Source: JAGDVO01 sp964590075 [NCBI: uncultured Aquificales bacterium]
Lineage (GTDB): Bacteria; Thermosulfidibacterota; Thermosulfidibacteria; Thermosulfidibacterales
Assembly: GCA_964590075.1 (NCBI GenBank)
Contig: CAZPXS010000003.1
Coordinates: 62,001-126,000 of the forward strand
Direction of reading: 5' to 3'
Length of the DNA stretch: 64,000 nt
The translations under genes were made by a program, and so were the position numbers. Below, piece after piece: positions 16,723 through 26,942 of the stretch. Below the pieces are notes generated by a model. That model ran no database searches and was not told the DNA's origin. It worked only from the letters and a program-made list of their open reading frames with translations. Every line of letters starts with the position of its first letter. The first letter of the stretch is position 1.

Positions 16723-17942
16723 TGAGCTTGGAAGAAGAGATTAGGCTTATAATGAGAAATGTGGTCGAATGTGTATCTGAGGAAGAACTTAAAGAAAAGC
16801 TTCTAAGAGCAAGAAGAGAGGGAAGGCCCCTAAAAATAAAGGCAGGATTCGATCCTACAGCACCGGACCTACACCTCGGCCATACGGTACTACTCAGAAA
16901 GCTAAAGACTTTTCAGGACTTAGGGCACGAGGTGTATTTCCTGATAGGTGATTTTACCGCTATGATAGGTGATCCAACAGGTAGAAGTGAAACGAGAAAA
17001 GCCCTGAGTAGAGAGGAAGTGCTCGAAAACGCAAAAACCTATAAAGATCAGGTATTTAAGATCCTCGACCCCGAAAAGACGAAAATAGTCTTTAACTCTT
17101 CCTGGTTCGATAAATTTACTTCCTACGATATGATTAAACTAACCGCTAAGTATACAGTGGCAAGGATGCTTGAGAGGGACGATTTCAAGAAACGCTTTAA
17201 AGAAGGTATACCCATATTCATACACGAGTTTGTATACCCCCTACTACAGGGTTACGATTCCGTGGCTCTTCATGCGGATGTTGAGCTTGGAGGTACAGAC
17301 CAAAAGTTCAATCTACTTGTTGCAAGGGATATTCAGAGAGAGTACGGCCAGGAGCCGGAAGTTATAATGACACTACCGATACTGGAAGGTTTAGATGGTG
17401 TAAATAAGATGAGTAAATCCCTCGGTAACTACGTTGGTATAAACGAACCACCCCAGGAGATGTACGGTAAGTTAATGTCGATAAGTGATGAACTCATGTG
17501 GAGGTACTACGAACTCCTATCGGATCTCACCGTAGAAGAGATAGAGAAAAAGAAGGCTATGGTGGAAAGGGGAGAGTACCATCCAAAGAGGGCAAAGATG
17601 GATCTAGCCTTTGAAATAGTGGCGCGTTTTCATGGAGTTGTAGCGGCAAAGAGGGCAGAGGAAGAGTTTGAAAGGGTATTTAGTCAAAGGGAACTCCCGA
17701 GTGAAATGCCCTACTATGAATTTACGGAGGAAGAGGGTGTTAAGTTGGTTAAGGTGCTAACCGAGGTCGGTCTCGCCAAGTCAAACTCCGAAGCGAGAAG
17801 ACTTATAAGTCAGGGTGGGGTAAAGATAGATGGTGAAAAGGTCTGTGATGTCGATTTTATAATTCCGGCCGATGGGATGGAGAAAGTAATAAAGGTCGGG
17901 AAGAAGAATTTCATAAAGGTAAAAGTGAAAAGGAATGGGTAG
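16719..17942 (+). CDS. tyrS: Tyrosyl-tRNA synthetase
   Basis: Class I aminoacyl-tRNA synthetase (407 aa). HLGH is at residues 52-55, the tyrosine pocket has [21 protein letters not shown], and the KMSKS loop reads [12 protein letters not shown]. The C-terminal S4 domain has [26 protein letters not shown]. The length and motifs are those of the TyrZ-like branch. The start is ATG 16719 (or 16722): AAAGGAGGT lies 9 nt ahead and the ATGA overlaps the bioA stop; the in-frame ATG at 16692 lies within bioA and has no RBS. Confidence 0.96.
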   Translation: MMSLEEEIRLIMRNVVECVSEEELKEKLLRARREGRPLKIKAGFDPTAPDLHLGHTVLLRKLKTFQDLGHEVYFLIGDFTAMIGDPTGRSETRKALSREEVLENAKTYKDQVFKILDPEKTKIVFNSSWFDKFTSYDMIKLTAKYTVARMLERDDFKKRFKEGIPIFIHEFVYPLLQGYDSVALHADVELGGTDQKFNLLVARDIQREYGQEPEVIMTLPILEGLDGVNKMSKSLGNYVGINEPPQEMYGKLMSISDELMWRYYELLSDLTVEEIEKKKAMVERGEYHPKRAKMDLAFEIVARFHGVVAAKRAEEEFERVFSQRELPSEMPYYEFTEEEGVKLVKVLTEVGLAKSNSEARRLISQGGVKIDGEKVCDVDFIIPADGMEKVIKVGKKNFIKVKVKRNG

Positions 17943-18468
17943 AATAAGAGAACCAAAACCTGTCAACCTGATATGTGCCATAACTTATAGGGATGAAGAT
18001 GCAAAGATCATAGCGGAAAGACTACTTGAGGAAACCTTTGGCGAGATAGATGCAAAAAGTAGAGAATTCAACTTTTCAGACTATACCGACTATTACGAAG
18101 AGGAGATGGGTTTTCCACTTCTAAAGTACATCGTAAGCTTTAAGGATCTCAGACATCCTGAGAATATAGCACAGGTAAAGATAACGTCAAACGAAATAGA
18201 AGAAAAACTATCAGTGGATGGCAAAAGAAGGGTAAATCTCGATACAGGCTATATTACGGAATCACAGTTGATACTCTTTAGTACCAAAGGCTACTACCAC
18301 AGGATCTATCTCGCAAAGGGGATATATGCGGAAGTTACCCTTTATTTTAGGGATGGATCCTTTAGGCCCTTTGAGTGGACCTATAGAGATTATAGAAGTG
18401 ATACTGTGATAGAGTTCCTAAACTCTGTTAGGGAAAGATACAGGGAAAAACTAAAGGCATGGCGGTAA
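17935..18468 (+). CDS. DUF4416 family protein
   Basis: A 177-aa soluble protein with the family features: start [16 protein letters not shown], a [13 protein letters not shown] block, [42 protein letters not shown] and a C-terminal [13 protein letters not shown]. No catalytic motif is recognisable. It overlaps tyrS by 8 nt and comM by 10 nt, so it is translationally coupled to both. Family recognised from memory; function not known. Confidence 0.75.
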   Translation: MGRIREPKPVNLICAITYRDEDAKIIAERLLEETFGEIDAKSREFNFSDYTDYYEEEMGFPLLKYIVSFKDLRHPENIAQVKITSNEIEEKLSVDGKRRVNLDTGYITESQLILFSTKGYYHRIYLAKGIYAEVTLYFRDGSFRPFEWTYRDYRSDTVIEFLNSVRERYREKLKAWR

Positions 18469-19991
18469 GGATACTTGGTGCAACGGTAATCGGGATCGAA
18501 GCTATACTTATAGATGTGGAAGTAGATATTTCACGAGGATTACCAGCCTTTAACATAGTAGGGTTACCCGATACTACGGTAAAGGAGTCAAAGGAGAGGA
18601 TAAAGGTAGCTATTAAAAACTCCGGCTTTGATTTTCCGAATAGCAGAATCACCGTTAACCTCGCACCAGCCGATGTAAGAAAAGAAGGGTCGCTCTTTGA
18701 CCTACCTATAGCCGTAGGGATACTAACCTACAAAGGATTCATAGAGGAAAAGGAGATCGAGAAAACACTCATCGTTGGGGAATTAGCTTTAGATGGAAGT
18801 GTTAGAAGGGTAAAGGGGATACTACCCATAGTATGGAAATCCCAAGAATGGAATATAAGAAGAATAATCCTACCTTCCTCAAATCTAAGAGAGGCTCTCC
18901 TTGTGAGAAACAAGATAGGTGATGTAGAAATTTATCCTGTGGAAACACTAATAGACGTTGTAAATGTAATAAAGGGTTTGGAAAGAGCCTCTCTAGATGA
19001 TTACAGCATAGACGATATAAACCAAGATTTTGATATAGATTACAGCGATGTACAGGGGCAGTTATCGGCAAAGAGAGCCATCCAGGTAGCTGTAAGTGGT
19101 AATCACAATATCCTGCTATTTGGTCCACCAGGTACCGGAAAGACAATGCTGGCACAGAGAGTAACTACAATTATGCCAGAAATGGATATAGATGAGATAA
19201 TCGAAACCACAGCTATTTATAGTGTGGCGGGAGAGTTAAAGGAAGGAGAGGTTATAACTAAAAGGCCATTTAGAAGTCCACACCACACCATATCAGACGT
19301 TGCTCTATTAGGAGGTGGAAGCCACTTTAAACCAGGTGAGATAAGCCTTGCAAATAACGGGGTACTATTCCTCGATGAACTACCCGAATTCAGAAGAAAC
19401 GTTATAGAAGCCCTAAGACAACCTTTGGAGACAGGTTACATCTCGATAGGTAGAGCAGGGTACAAGATAACACTACCTGCCAAGTTTATGTTGGTTGCAG
19501 CGATGAATCCATGCCCATGTGGTTACCTCGGACATCCAACGAGAGAATGTAAATGTAGTCCAAATGAGATAAAAAGATACCTTGGTAAAATCTCAGGTCC
19601 TATAATGGATAGAATCGATATAAAAATAGAGGTTCCGGCCGAAAAGGAAGCAAGCTTAATCTCAAGTAAAACCCCTACGGAAGGTCCAACATCAGAGGAG
19701 ATGAGGGAAAAAGTAATGATTGCAAGGGAGATTCAAATAAAGAGATTCAAAGATAGACCCTACAAATTCAACTCCAGAATACCTCCGAAAGATATAAGTG
19801 TATTTTGCAAGATGGATACCGATGCCGAAGAGGCGTTAGAAATAGCTATAAAAAAGCTATCCCTATCGATGAGGGCAGTACATAAAACCTTGAAGGTGGC
19901 AAGAACAATAGCTGATCTTGATAAATCCAAAAACATCGGAAGAAAACATATACTAGAAGCCTTACAGTACAGAAACATTCCCACATTCTAA
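18459..19991 (+). CDS. comM: YifB/ComM-family Mg-chelatase-like AAA+ ATPase
   Basis: A 510-aa hexameric helicase-type ATPase; ComM promotes branch migration during natural transformation. The N-terminal ChlI-like Lon-S5-fold domain (GLPAFNIVGLPDTTVKESKERIK, NLAPADVRKEGSLFDLPIA) is followed by the ATPase with Walker A GPPGTGKT (222-229), Walker B LFLDELPE, the Zn-type Cys run MNPCPCGYLGHPTRECKC, and a C-terminal lid. Full length for the family. The 3' end overlaps the opposing coaE stop by 4 nt. Other competence genes are not visible here. Confidence 0.92.
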   Translation: MAVRILGATVIGIEAILIDVEVDISRGLPAFNIVGLPDTTVKESKERIKVAIKNSGFDFPNSRITVNLAPADVRKEGSLFDLPIAVGILTYKGFIEEKEIEKTLIVGELALDGSVRRVKGILPIVWKSQEWNIRRIILPSSNLREALLVRNKIGDVEIYPVETLIDVVNVIKGLERASLDDYSIDDINQDFDIDYSDVQGQLSAKRAIQVAVSGNHNILLFGPPGTGKTMLAQRVTTIMPEMDIDEIIETTAIYSVAGELKEGEVITKRPFRSPHHTISDVALLGGGSHFKPGEISLANNGVLFLDELPEFRRNVIEALRQPLETGYISIGRAGYKITLPAKFMLVAAMNPCPCGYLGHPTRECKCSPNEIKRYLGKISGPIMDRIDIKIEVPAEKEASLISSKTPTEGPTSEEMREKVMIAREIQIKRFKDRPYKFNSRIPPKDISVFCKMDTDAEEALEIAIKKLSLSMRAVHKTLKVARTIADLDKSKNIGRKHILEALQYRNIPTF

Positions 19992-20587
19992 ACTTTCCTT
20001 AACCTATCTATCAGTTCAAATACCTGTTTCTTAGTATCCTCAATACTTCCGGAGTTATCGATAACAAAGTGGGCCTTCTGTCTTTTCACCTCGATATCTA
20101 TCTGACTCTTCAGTCTAATCTCCGCCTCCCTGTAACTCAATCCATCCCTTTCCATCAACCTCTTTATCTGTAGCTCTTTAGGCACATAAACGACCACTAT
20201 GTAGTCGAATCTATCCTCCGCTTTAACTTCAAATAAAAGGGGTATCTCGATAAAAACGGGAGAACATGGATTTTTCATCCCAATTTCTACGAGCATTTTG
20301 TCCATCTCCATCCTTATCAATGGATGGAGAATACTCTCCAACAGGGATTTCTTTTCACTATCGTTAAAGACGATGTCTCCTAATTTTCTCCTATCTATCT
20401 CTCCAGTCTCATCCAAAATATCAGCACCAAAAGCTTCAAGGATCCTATTGTAACCAATCTCTCCTTTTTTAGTGAGCCTTCTTGCTATCTCATCACTACT
20501 TAAAACATCGTAGCCGAGATCCTTTATCATTTTTATCACCGTACTTTTACCCGTTGCTATACCACCTGTTATAGCTATCTTCTTCAT
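19988..20587 (-). CDS. coaE: Dephospho-CoA kinase
   Basis: Last step of CoA synthesis, phosphorylating the ribose 3'-OH of dephospho-CoA (199 aa). P-loop GGIATGKST (8-16), LSSDEIARRL, and the LID region LMERDGLSYREAEIRLKSQ are typical. The start at 20587 (MKKIAITGG) is chosen because GAGGGGTAGAGGG precedes it and it lies just after the polA stop; an upstream extension to 20665 would lie within polA. The polA-coaE pairing is common in bacteria. Complements panBCD elsewhere in this window. Confidence 0.95.
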   Translation of the reverse strand: MKKIAITGGIATGKSTVIKMIKDLGYDVLSSDEIARRLTKKGEIGYNRILEAFGADILDETGEIDRRKLGDIVFNDSEKKSLLESILHPLIRMEMDKMLVEIGMKNPCSPVFIEIPLLFEVKAEDRFDYIVVVYVPKELQIKRLMERDGLSYREAEIRLKSQIDIEVKRQKAHFVIDNSGSIEDTKKQVFELIDRLRKV

Positions 20588-20591
20588 CCCT

Positions 20592-23111
20592 CTACCCCTC
20601 TTTGTCCCAGCTATCCCCAACATGAACATCGACAACAAGTGGAACCTCAAACTCAGGAACCACATTCTCCATTATTTCCTTCACTTCTTCAACAAAACTA
20701 TCCACCAGTTTCTCTCTTACCTCAAAAACAAGCTCATCATGTATCTGTAAAACCATATGGGCATCGAAATCCCTCTCCCTTATAAAATCATATACTTTCC
20801 TCATAGCTATCTTTATTATCTCAGCACTCGTACCCTGTATAGGTGTATTGATGGCTATTCTCTTTGCCAACTCTCTCTCATCCTTTCTCGGACTATAAAA
20901 CTCCGGTATAGGCCTTATCCTTCCAAAGTAGGTCCTAACAAAACCCTTCTTTTTAGCCTCACTTATTGTGGACTCTATGAATTCCCTTACACCACGATAC
21001 CTTTCAAAGTATAGATCGATAAACCTCTTAGCCTCTTCCACAGAAATACCGAGCTCCTTAGATAAACCATAGGGACTCATGCCGTAGATTATACCAAAAT
21101 TAACGACCTTCGCTTTTCTTCTTAGCTCAGAAGTCACTTCCTCCTTCGCCACCTGAAAAACGCTAATTGCCGTACTTGTATGAATATCCTCGCCCTTCCT
21201 AAAGGCATCAAGTAGAATCTCATCCTTTGATAGTTCAGCAAGTACTCTAAGTTCTATCTGAGAATAATCAAAAGAAACCATCTTGTAACCTTTTTCTGGG
21301 ATAAACACGCCCCTCAATAACTTACCGTAATCACCCTTTATAGGGATATTCTGGAGGTTTGGCTCACTGGAGGATAGTCTACCCGTTACTACTGCAGTTT
21401 GGTTGTAGGTTGTATGAACCCTACCGGTTTCGGGATTGATAACCGATAGTAAACCATCAACATAAGTTGATTTTAACTTGGATAACTGCCTATACTCTAT
21501 CAGTAATGCTGGCAACCTGTGATACTCGCTCAGTGTTTCTAAAACTTCAATATCGGTAGAGTAACCTGTCTTTGTTTTCTTGATAGGAGGAAGCCCCAAC
21601 TTTTCAAATAGAACAAAGGCGAGTTGTCTCGGTGAGTTTATGTTAAACTTCATACCCGCTGTCTCGTATATCTCCTGAGTTATCGATCTTATCCTTGAAT
21701 CTATATCTCTTCGAATCTCTAATAGTCTTTCTCTGTCTACCTTAACGCCTCTTATCTCCATATCCGCAAGAACTTCCGTTAAAGGTAGCTCTATATCGTA
21801 GTATACTTTTGATAGTCCCTTTTCTTCGAGCTTAGTTTTTATATACTTCCAGAGTCTACTAAGATTAGAGTAGTTAATTTCCCCCGACCCTATATGAGAG
21901 ATGAGTATGTCCCTTAAAGAGTCAAACTTCCTGAGAGGATTTATGAGATGTATGGCGATAGCCAAATCGTACACTACAAAACCTGGTCTTATCCCTCTTA
22001 CCAAAAACTTTGAAATTAATCTCTTCGCGTCATAGGCTAAAACCTCACTAGCAGAATAAACATACCCTTTTAAGCCATCTGGATCGTTAATCCTTATGCT
22101 ACTCGATTCACCTATTATAGCAAAGCCATCAACCTCTGGTATAACAAAAACCAAAGTCTCCTTTTCTCTGTATATGTTAACATCTAGGGTTGTCTTTAAA
22201 TCCCCATATCCGTTAGAGTCGTCATTAGTAGAGTTGTCATTGGAAGAATAGGTAAGGGGATTGTGCTTTTCTATCTCCTTAAGTAGAGAATTAAACTCCA
22301 ACTCCCTGTATATATACTTTAACTCCTCCAAATTAGGTTTCCTTACCCTTAGATCTTCAATATCAACACTAAGGTCGATATCTCTATTTATCTTGAATAA
22401 TGACTCACTAAGATAGGCATCGTTTTTACCTTCCACCAGTTTTTTTCTAAGGCTCAAAGGTAAGGAGGATATTCTTTTATATATCTCGTCGAGACTTTCA
22501 AACTTAAGGGCAAGTTCCTTTGCACTTTTATCACCAATACCCTTTACTCCCGGAATATTATCCGATTTATCGCCTATGAGAGAAAAATAAACGGCGAGCC
22601 TCGAGGGTGGTACCCCGTACTTCTCGGTGACCTTCTTCTCATCGTATAAAACTTCCTTCATCGGATCGAAGACTAAAATCTTATTCTCTACAAGCTGAAG
22701 TAGATCCTTATCAGGAGAGACTATAACAACGGTAAAATCCTTTTCCTTTGCTCTTTTGGCCAGAGTCCCTATTATATCGTCCGCTTCCACGTTATCGATC
22801 ATAATAATGGGTATACCAAGAGCCTTAAGTATCCTCAAAACATAGGGGATCTGAACCTGAAGATCAGCTGGCATAGGGGGTCTCGTAGCTTTATACTCCC
22901 TATAAATCTCCATCCTCTCCTTTGACTTTCCCTTATCGAAAACAACAGCCATATACTTAGGAGATTTTTCCTTTAATAGTTTCGTTATCATTCTCGTAAA
23001 CCCGTAAACACTATTTGTGGGAAGTCCCTTGGTAGTTGATAGATAGGGAAGGGCAAAAAAGGCTCTATATAGATAGTTAGAACCATCAACTATGTACAGA
23101 TACTTGTCCAT
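20592..23111 (-). CDS. polA: DNA polymerase I, proofreading domain apparently inactive
   Basis: A 839-aa repair polymerase. The N-terminal 5'-3' exonuclease is intact (LYIVDGSNYLYRAFFALP, VFDKGKSKERMEIYREYKATR, NVEADDIIG, SLIGDKSDNIPGVKGIGDKSA). The polymerase has motif A VSFDYSQIELRVLAELS, motif B RRKAKVVNFGIIYGMSPYGL and motif C QIHDELVFEV. The middle domain (about 290-430) is preserved in size but lacks the DxE, N-x-x-x-D and Y-x-x-x-D exonuclease residues (FVIPEVDG sits where DTET would be), as in Taq polymerase. The start is taken as the fourth codon of the longest frame (ATG 23111) because a -10 box ends 11 nt upstream; ATG 23120 is the alternative. No Shine-Dalgarno. Confidence 0.93.
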   Translation of the reverse strand: MDKYLYIVDGSNYLYRAFFALPYLSTTKGLPTNSVYGFTRMITKLLKEKSPKYMAVVFDKGKSKERMEIYREYKATRPPMPADLQVQIPYVLRILKALGIPIIMIDNVEADDIIGTLAKRAKEKDFTVVIVSPDKDLLQLVENKILVFDPMKEVLYDEKKVTEKYGVPPSRLAVYFSLIGDKSDNIPGVKGIGDKSAKELALKFESLDEIYKRISSLPLSLRKKLVEGKNDAYLSESLFKINRDIDLSVDIEDLRVRKPNLEELKYIYRELEFNSLLKEIEKHNPLTYSSNDNSTNDDSNGYGDLKTTLDVNIYREKETLVFVIPEVDGFAIIGESSSIRINDPDGLKGYVYSASEVLAYDAKRLISKFLVRGIRPGFVVYDLAIAIHLINPLRKFDSLRDILISHIGSGEINYSNLSRLWKYIKTKLEEKGLSKVYYDIELPLTEVLADMEIRGVKVDRERLLEIRRDIDSRIRSITQEIYETAGMKFNINSPRQLAFVLFEKLGLPPIKKTKTGYSTDIEVLETLSEYHRLPALLIEYRQLSKLKSTYVDGLLSVINPETGRVHTTYNQTAVVTGRLSSSEPNLQNIPIKGDYGKLLRGVFIPEKGYKMVSFDYSQIELRVLAELSKDEILLDAFRKGEDIHTSTAISVFQVAKEEVTSELRRKAKVVNFGIIYGMSPYGLSKELGISVEEAKRFIDLYFERYRGVREFIESTISEAKKKGFVRTYFGRIRPIPEFYSPRKDERELAKRIAINTPIQGTSAEIIKIAMRKVYDFIRERDFDAHMVLQIHDELVFEVREKLVDSFVEEVKEIMENVVPEFEVPLVVDVHVGDSWDKEG

Positions 23112-23122
23112 ATCTTTCATGG

Positions 23123-23152
23123 ATAATAAAAATAACTCTAAAAGTTGACCAA
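23123..23152 (-). promoter_or_regulatory. Promoter of polA (probably leaderless transcript)
   Basis: On the minus strand TTGGTC (23147-23152), 18 nt, TATTAT (23123-23128). Transcription would begin only a few nt before the ATG at 23111. It overlaps the divergent MFS promoter. Confidence 0.45.
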
Positions 23153-23173
23153 GTAAAGCATAAGAGTTATTAT
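23145..23173 (+). promoter_or_regulatory. Promoter of the MFS-tadA-terC operon (probably leaderless transcript)
   Basis: TTGACC (23145-23150), exactly 17 nt, TATTAT (23168-23173). The start codon is at 23183 with no Shine-Dalgarno, so transcription should start within about 3 nt of the ATG. Confidence 0.6.
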
Positions 23174-23182
23174 CATAATCTT

Positions 23183-24373
23183 ATGAGAGATGCTTTTAGA
23201 TCCTTAAGGTCAAAGAACTTTAGGCTCTTCTTCATAGGGCAAACCATCTCACTGATAGGTACATGGATGCAAAGGATAGCACTTCCCTACTATATTTATA
23301 GAACTACAAATTCTCCGTCTTTACTTGGCTTAACCGACTTTCTCAGTCAAATTCCCGCTTTGTTTCTCGGTATGGTAGGTGGAATAGTGGCGGATAGATT
23401 AGATAGAAAAAAGCTCTTCATAACTACACAAATACTCGCCCTGATCCAAGCTATACTTCTGGCAATGTTCACAAATACAGATCATCCAATAGTTCCAGTG
23501 ATAATACTACTCGGTTTTTTACTGGGAATAATAAACTCCTTCGATATGCCCACTAGAAACGCCCTTATCCCTCTAATGCTTGAAAACAAAGAGGATATAT
23601 CAAATGCAATAGCAATGATAGGAATGATGGTAAATATCGCTCGTATACTAGGCTCATCAATAGGTGGTTTCGTTATAGAGCATCTCGGTGAATATATGTG
23701 CTTCATCCTTAATGCGGTAAGTTTTATATTTGTGATAATAACACTATTTTTTATAGATATTAAAGAAGAGAAAGCCGTAAAAAACGGCTCTTTCATAAAG
23801 GACTTAAAGGAAATAGTCATCTTCGTATCAAAAAATAGAAACATTCTGATCACTTTTACCCTGTTTGTTATAACAAATCTACTTGCGATGCCCTTTGCTG
23901 TAACAATGACTATATTTGTTAGGGATATTCTACATCAGTCGGCAAAAACACTAGGATTGATACTCGGTGCCATAGGTATAGGTGCGATGGTATCTGGCAT
24001 GTTTATAGCCTCATTGAAAAATGTAAATCTAATAGGCAAACTCATACCGATACCTGCCCTGATTACTGGAAGTAGCTATCTTATCATAGCCCTATCCCCC
24101 TACACGTACACGACATTTTTGACTTCTCTTCTACTAGGAATGAGTCTCACAGCATCTATTCTACTTACAAACACTTTCATACAACTATCCGTTCCTGAAT
24201 TTTTAAGAGGGAGGATGATGGGCATATACACTTCACTATTCATAGGTATAGCCCCCATAGGTAGCCTGATAATAGGTTTATCGACAGAACATATTGGTAT
24301 ATTAAATACTGTGGAACTCATAGGTGTTATAGTACTAATATCAGGAATAATAGGAAGTTTTTTTTATTCTTAA
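23183..24373 (+). CDS. MFS transporter (EntS/MFS_3-like)
   Basis: A 396-aa, 12-segment major facilitator. The start FRSLRSKNFRLFFIGQTISLIGTWMQRIALPYYIY, the A-like loop GIVADRLDRKKLF and the FDMPTRNALIPLML segment are hallmarks of the group that includes the enterobactin exporter EntS and many uncharacterised permeases. The substrate cannot be inferred: there are no siderophore genes nearby. The gene has its own promoter with almost no leader and is followed 18 nt later by tadA. Confidence 0.82.
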   Translation: MRDAFRSLRSKNFRLFFIGQTISLIGTWMQRIALPYYIYRTTNSPSLLGLTDFLSQIPALFLGMVGGIVADRLDRKKLFITTQILALIQAILLAMFTNTDHPIVPVIILLGFLLGIINSFDMPTRNALIPLMLENKEDISNAIAMIGMMVNIARILGSSIGGFVIEHLGEYMCFILNAVSFIFVIITLFFIDIKEEKAVKNGSFIKDLKEIVIFVSKNRNILITFTLFVITNLLAMPFAVTMTIFVRDILHQSAKTLGLILGAIGIGAMVSGMFIASLKNVNLIGKLIPIPALITGSSYLIIALSPYTYTTFLTSLLLGMSLTASILLTNTFIQLSVPEFLRGRMMGIYTSLFIGIAPIGSLIIGLSTEHIGILNTVELIGVIVLISGIIGSFFYS

Positions 24374-24391
24374 AGAAGGAAAAGTATAGAT

Positions 24392-24853
24392 ATGGAAAGA
24401 GAGAAGTTTATGCGTATGGCCTTAGAGGAAGCGAGGAAAGCCTACGAGTTAGGAGAAGTACCAGTTGGTGCGGTAGTTGTAAGAATGGGAGAGGTAATAG
24501 GTAGAGGATTCAACAGGAGGGAGAGGGAACAAAACCCAATACTACATGCGGAAATAGTCGCAATAATGGAGGCCTCCAAAAACTTGGGTAGCTGGAGATT
24601 GGAGGACTGTGATATATACGTTACCTTGGAGCCTTGCCCTATGTGTGCAGGTGCGATAATAATGTCGAGGATAAAAAGAGTGTTCTTTGGGGTTAAGGAT
24701 CCAAAGATGGGAGCTATAGAAAGTAAACTTAAACTATTCGAGTACCAATTCAACCACAAGGTAGAATGGATTGGAGGAATACTTAAAGAGGAATGTAGCA
24801 AAATATTGAAGGACTTCTTCAAAAAATTGAGAGAGGGGAAAGAGAATGAATAA
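24392..24853 (+). CDS. tadA: tRNA-specific adenosine deaminase
   Basis: Converts A34 to inosine in tRNA-Arg(ACG), a zinc deaminase of 153 aa. The HAE site is at H52-A53-E54 (NPILHAEIVA) and the zinc cysteines C81/C84 are in LEPCPMCAGAI. The RRVFFG-like turn (KRVFFGVKDPKMGA) is typical of TadA over other cytidine deaminases. RBS GAAGGAAAAG. Overlaps terC by 8 nt. Confidence 0.93.
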   Translation: MEREKFMRMALEEARKAYELGEVPVGAVVVRMGEVIGRGFNRREREQNPILHAEIVAIMEASKNLGSWRLEDCDIYVTLEPCPMCAGAIIMSRIKRVFFGVKDPKMGAIESKLKLFEYQFNHKVEWIGGILKEECSKILKDFFKKLREGKENE

Positions 24854-25784
24854 CCTTTTCCTCACATTCCTATTCATAATCATGGTAGGAGGCGCCCTTT
24901 TAGTAGACCTTTTCTACATAAAACATGATAATAAAGAGACGGATAAAGTATCATTTAAGGACGCTTTAATATGGTCTATAATATGGATTTTATTAGCTCT
25001 ATTATTCAATCTAATTCTATACTTAAAAACAAAAAACTTCGATAAAGCTATGGAATTTCTCGCAGGTTACCTTGTCGAAAAAAGTCTAAGTTTAGATAAC
25101 ATTTTTGTATTTGTTACTGTATTCGAATATTTTAATATAATAGAAAAACATCAGAGAAAGGTTTTACTAATAGGAATACTAACAGCAATTGCAGCAAGAG
25201 CTATTTTTATATTCGGAGGTATCTACATAGTAAACAAATTTCATTGGGTTTTATATATATTTGGTATAATCCTAATATATTCGGGGTTAAAAATACTGAA
25301 ATCAAAGGAAGAAAAGAAAGAAATATCTGAAATGAAAATTATAAGATTTTTGTCAACCCACTTTCCAGTGACAGATAGAATCTACGGTGATAGGTTAATC
25401 GTAAAGATAAATAATAAAATCTACTTAACACCTTTATTTATAGTCATGATAGTTGTAGAAATAAGTGATATAATATTTGCGATCGATAGTATACCAGCCA
25501 TATTTGCTATAACTCTCGATCCTTTTATAGTTTACACTTCCAACATCTTCGCAATACTTGGACTAAGAGCGTTGTATTTTCTCGTAAGTGGACTCAAAGC
25601 AAGATTCTACTATTTGAAACATGGTATTTCAATTATATTAACCTTTGTGGGAATAAAGATACTAATATCAAATTATATAAAGATAAAACCTGCTTTATCT
25701 GTATTATTGATTTTTGTTATTATCACGGCTAGTATAATCGCAAGTATCCTAAGAAAGGGAGGTAATAGTAGTGCTACCACTTGA
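24846..25784 (+). CDS. TerC-family integral membrane protein
   Basis: A 312-aa protein with about eight to nine hydrophobic segments. Typical signatures: EFLAGYLVEKSLSLDNIFVFVTVF and VVEISDIIFAIDSIPAIFAITLDPFIVYTSNIFAILGLRALYF, carrying the intramembrane acidic residues of the TerC/Alx group. Bacterial relatives export Mn2+ or work in metal loading of exported proteins. AT-rich compared with its neighbours. It overlaps tadA by 8 nt and the following CoA-transferase gene by 14 nt. Confidence 0.9.
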   Translation: MNNLFLTFLFIIMVGGALLVDLFYIKHDNKETDKVSFKDALIWSIIWILLALLFNLILYLKTKNFDKAMEFLAGYLVEKSLSLDNIFVFVTVFEYFNIIEKHQRKVLLIGILTAIAARAIFIFGGIYIVNKFHWVLYIFGIILIYSGLKILKSKEEKKEISEMKIIRFLSTHFPVTDRIYGDRLIVKINNKIYLTPLFIVMIVVEISDIIFAIDSIPAIFAITLDPFIVYTSNIFAILGLRALYFLVSGLKARFYYLKHGISIILTFVGIKILISNYIKIKPALSVLLIFVIITASIIASILRKGGNSSATT

Positions 25785-26889
25785 AGGAATAAGAGTACTC
25801 GATTTAAGTAGGCTTTTACCCGGACCTTACGCTACTATGATCCTGGCCGACTTTGGAGCAGAGGTGATAAAAATAGAACCGCCCGAAGTTGGAGATTACG
25901 CAAGAGAATTTGAACCCAAGATGAAGAAGGAAAGTGCAGTCTTCTACATGTTTAATAGAAACAAGAAAAGTGTAGTTTTAAACCTAAAAGAAAGGGAGGA
26001 CAAGGAAAAATTCATAGAACTTGCTAAGGAAAGTGATATCATAGTTGAGAGTTTTCGCCCAGGAGTGATGGATAGGCTAGGGTTGGGTTATAACGAGATA
26101 TCAAAGGTAAATCCAAGGATAATCTGGTGTGCCATATCGGGCTTCGGTCAGGATAGCCCCTATAAACACATGCCCGGGCACGACATAAACTTTGTTGGCT
26201 TTGGTGGTATACTTGATCTCACAGGTTACGATAGACCAGCCTTACTTGGAACGCAGCTCGCCGATATCAGCTCCGCCCTCTGGGCTGTAATTGGTATACT
26301 CTTTGCACTCAGGAATAGGGAAAGAACCGGAAAGGGAGATTTCATCGACGTATCAATGCTCGATACGGTTATAGCCTGGCTTGGTATACCGTTAGCGGAA
26401 TACATAGCCACAGGAATACCACCTAAGAGGAGGGAAACCTGGAGTACGGGAGCAACCGCTTGCTATGATGTTTATAAAACAAAGGATGGATTTGTAACTT
26501 TTGCCGGTTTGGAGGAAAAGTTTTGGATTGAAATAATGAAAGCCATAAATAGGGAAGATCTTATACCTTATCAAAATAGTAGAGAGAAATGGGTGAAAGA
26601 GGAGATCGAAAAAACATTGGCAAACTATAGTGTTCAGGAACTGGAAAGACTAGCTTTAGAGAAAGGTCTATGTATGTTACCCGTTAAGAACGTTGCGGAA
26701 GTTATAAACGATCCCCACGTAAAGGAAAGAAAATTAATATGGGAGATAGATATAGAAGGGGAGGGGAGAGTAAAGACCATAGCATGTCCACTTAAGTTTA
26801 GAAATATGGAACCTGTCCTTAAGAGCCCACCACCTACCATGGGCCAACATAATAGGGAGATACTTGGAAATAAGAACCCAAAAGGCTAA
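25771..26889 (+). CDS. CaiB/BaiF-type class III CoA-transferase family, racemase-like branch
   Basis: A 372-aa enzyme. The start LEGIRVLDLSRLLPGPYATMILADFGAEVIKIE is the family hallmark. GHDINF (H137) and LADISSAL (D165) line up with the His/Asp pair of alpha-methylacyl-CoA racemase (MCR H126/D156), so racemisation of 2-methylacyl-CoA is as likely as CoA transfer. The Asp is the acyl-carrying residue in the transferases. GTG start with GGGAGG 8 nt ahead, overlapping the terC end by 14 nt. Distinct from the second CaiB homologue at the right edge of the window. Confidence 0.85.
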   Translation: MLPLEGIRVLDLSRLLPGPYATMILADFGAEVIKIEPPEVGDYAREFEPKMKKESAVFYMFNRNKKSVVLNLKEREDKEKFIELAKESDIIVESFRPGVMDRLGLGYNEISKVNPRIIWCAISGFGQDSPYKHMPGHDINFVGFGGILDLTGYDRPALLGTQLADISSALWAVIGILFALRNRERTGKGDFIDVSMLDTVIAWLGIPLAEYIATGIPPKRRETWSTGATACYDVYKTKDGFVTFAGLEEKFWIEIMKAINREDLIPYQNSREKWVKEEIEKTLANYSVQELERLALEKGLCMLPVKNVAEVINDPHVKERKLIWEIDIEGEGRVKTIACPLKFRNMEPVLKSPPPTMGQHNREILGNKNPKG

Positions 26890-26942
26890 TAAAAATTCCA
26901 AAATTATAAAACTCATGAAGTAAAAAACTCTATAACGAAAAT

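Noticed and set aside
20588-20665. 26-codon N-terminal extension of coaE
   Set aside because: Lies inside the end of polA, is hydrophobic noise, and CoaE proteins begin at MKKIAITGG.
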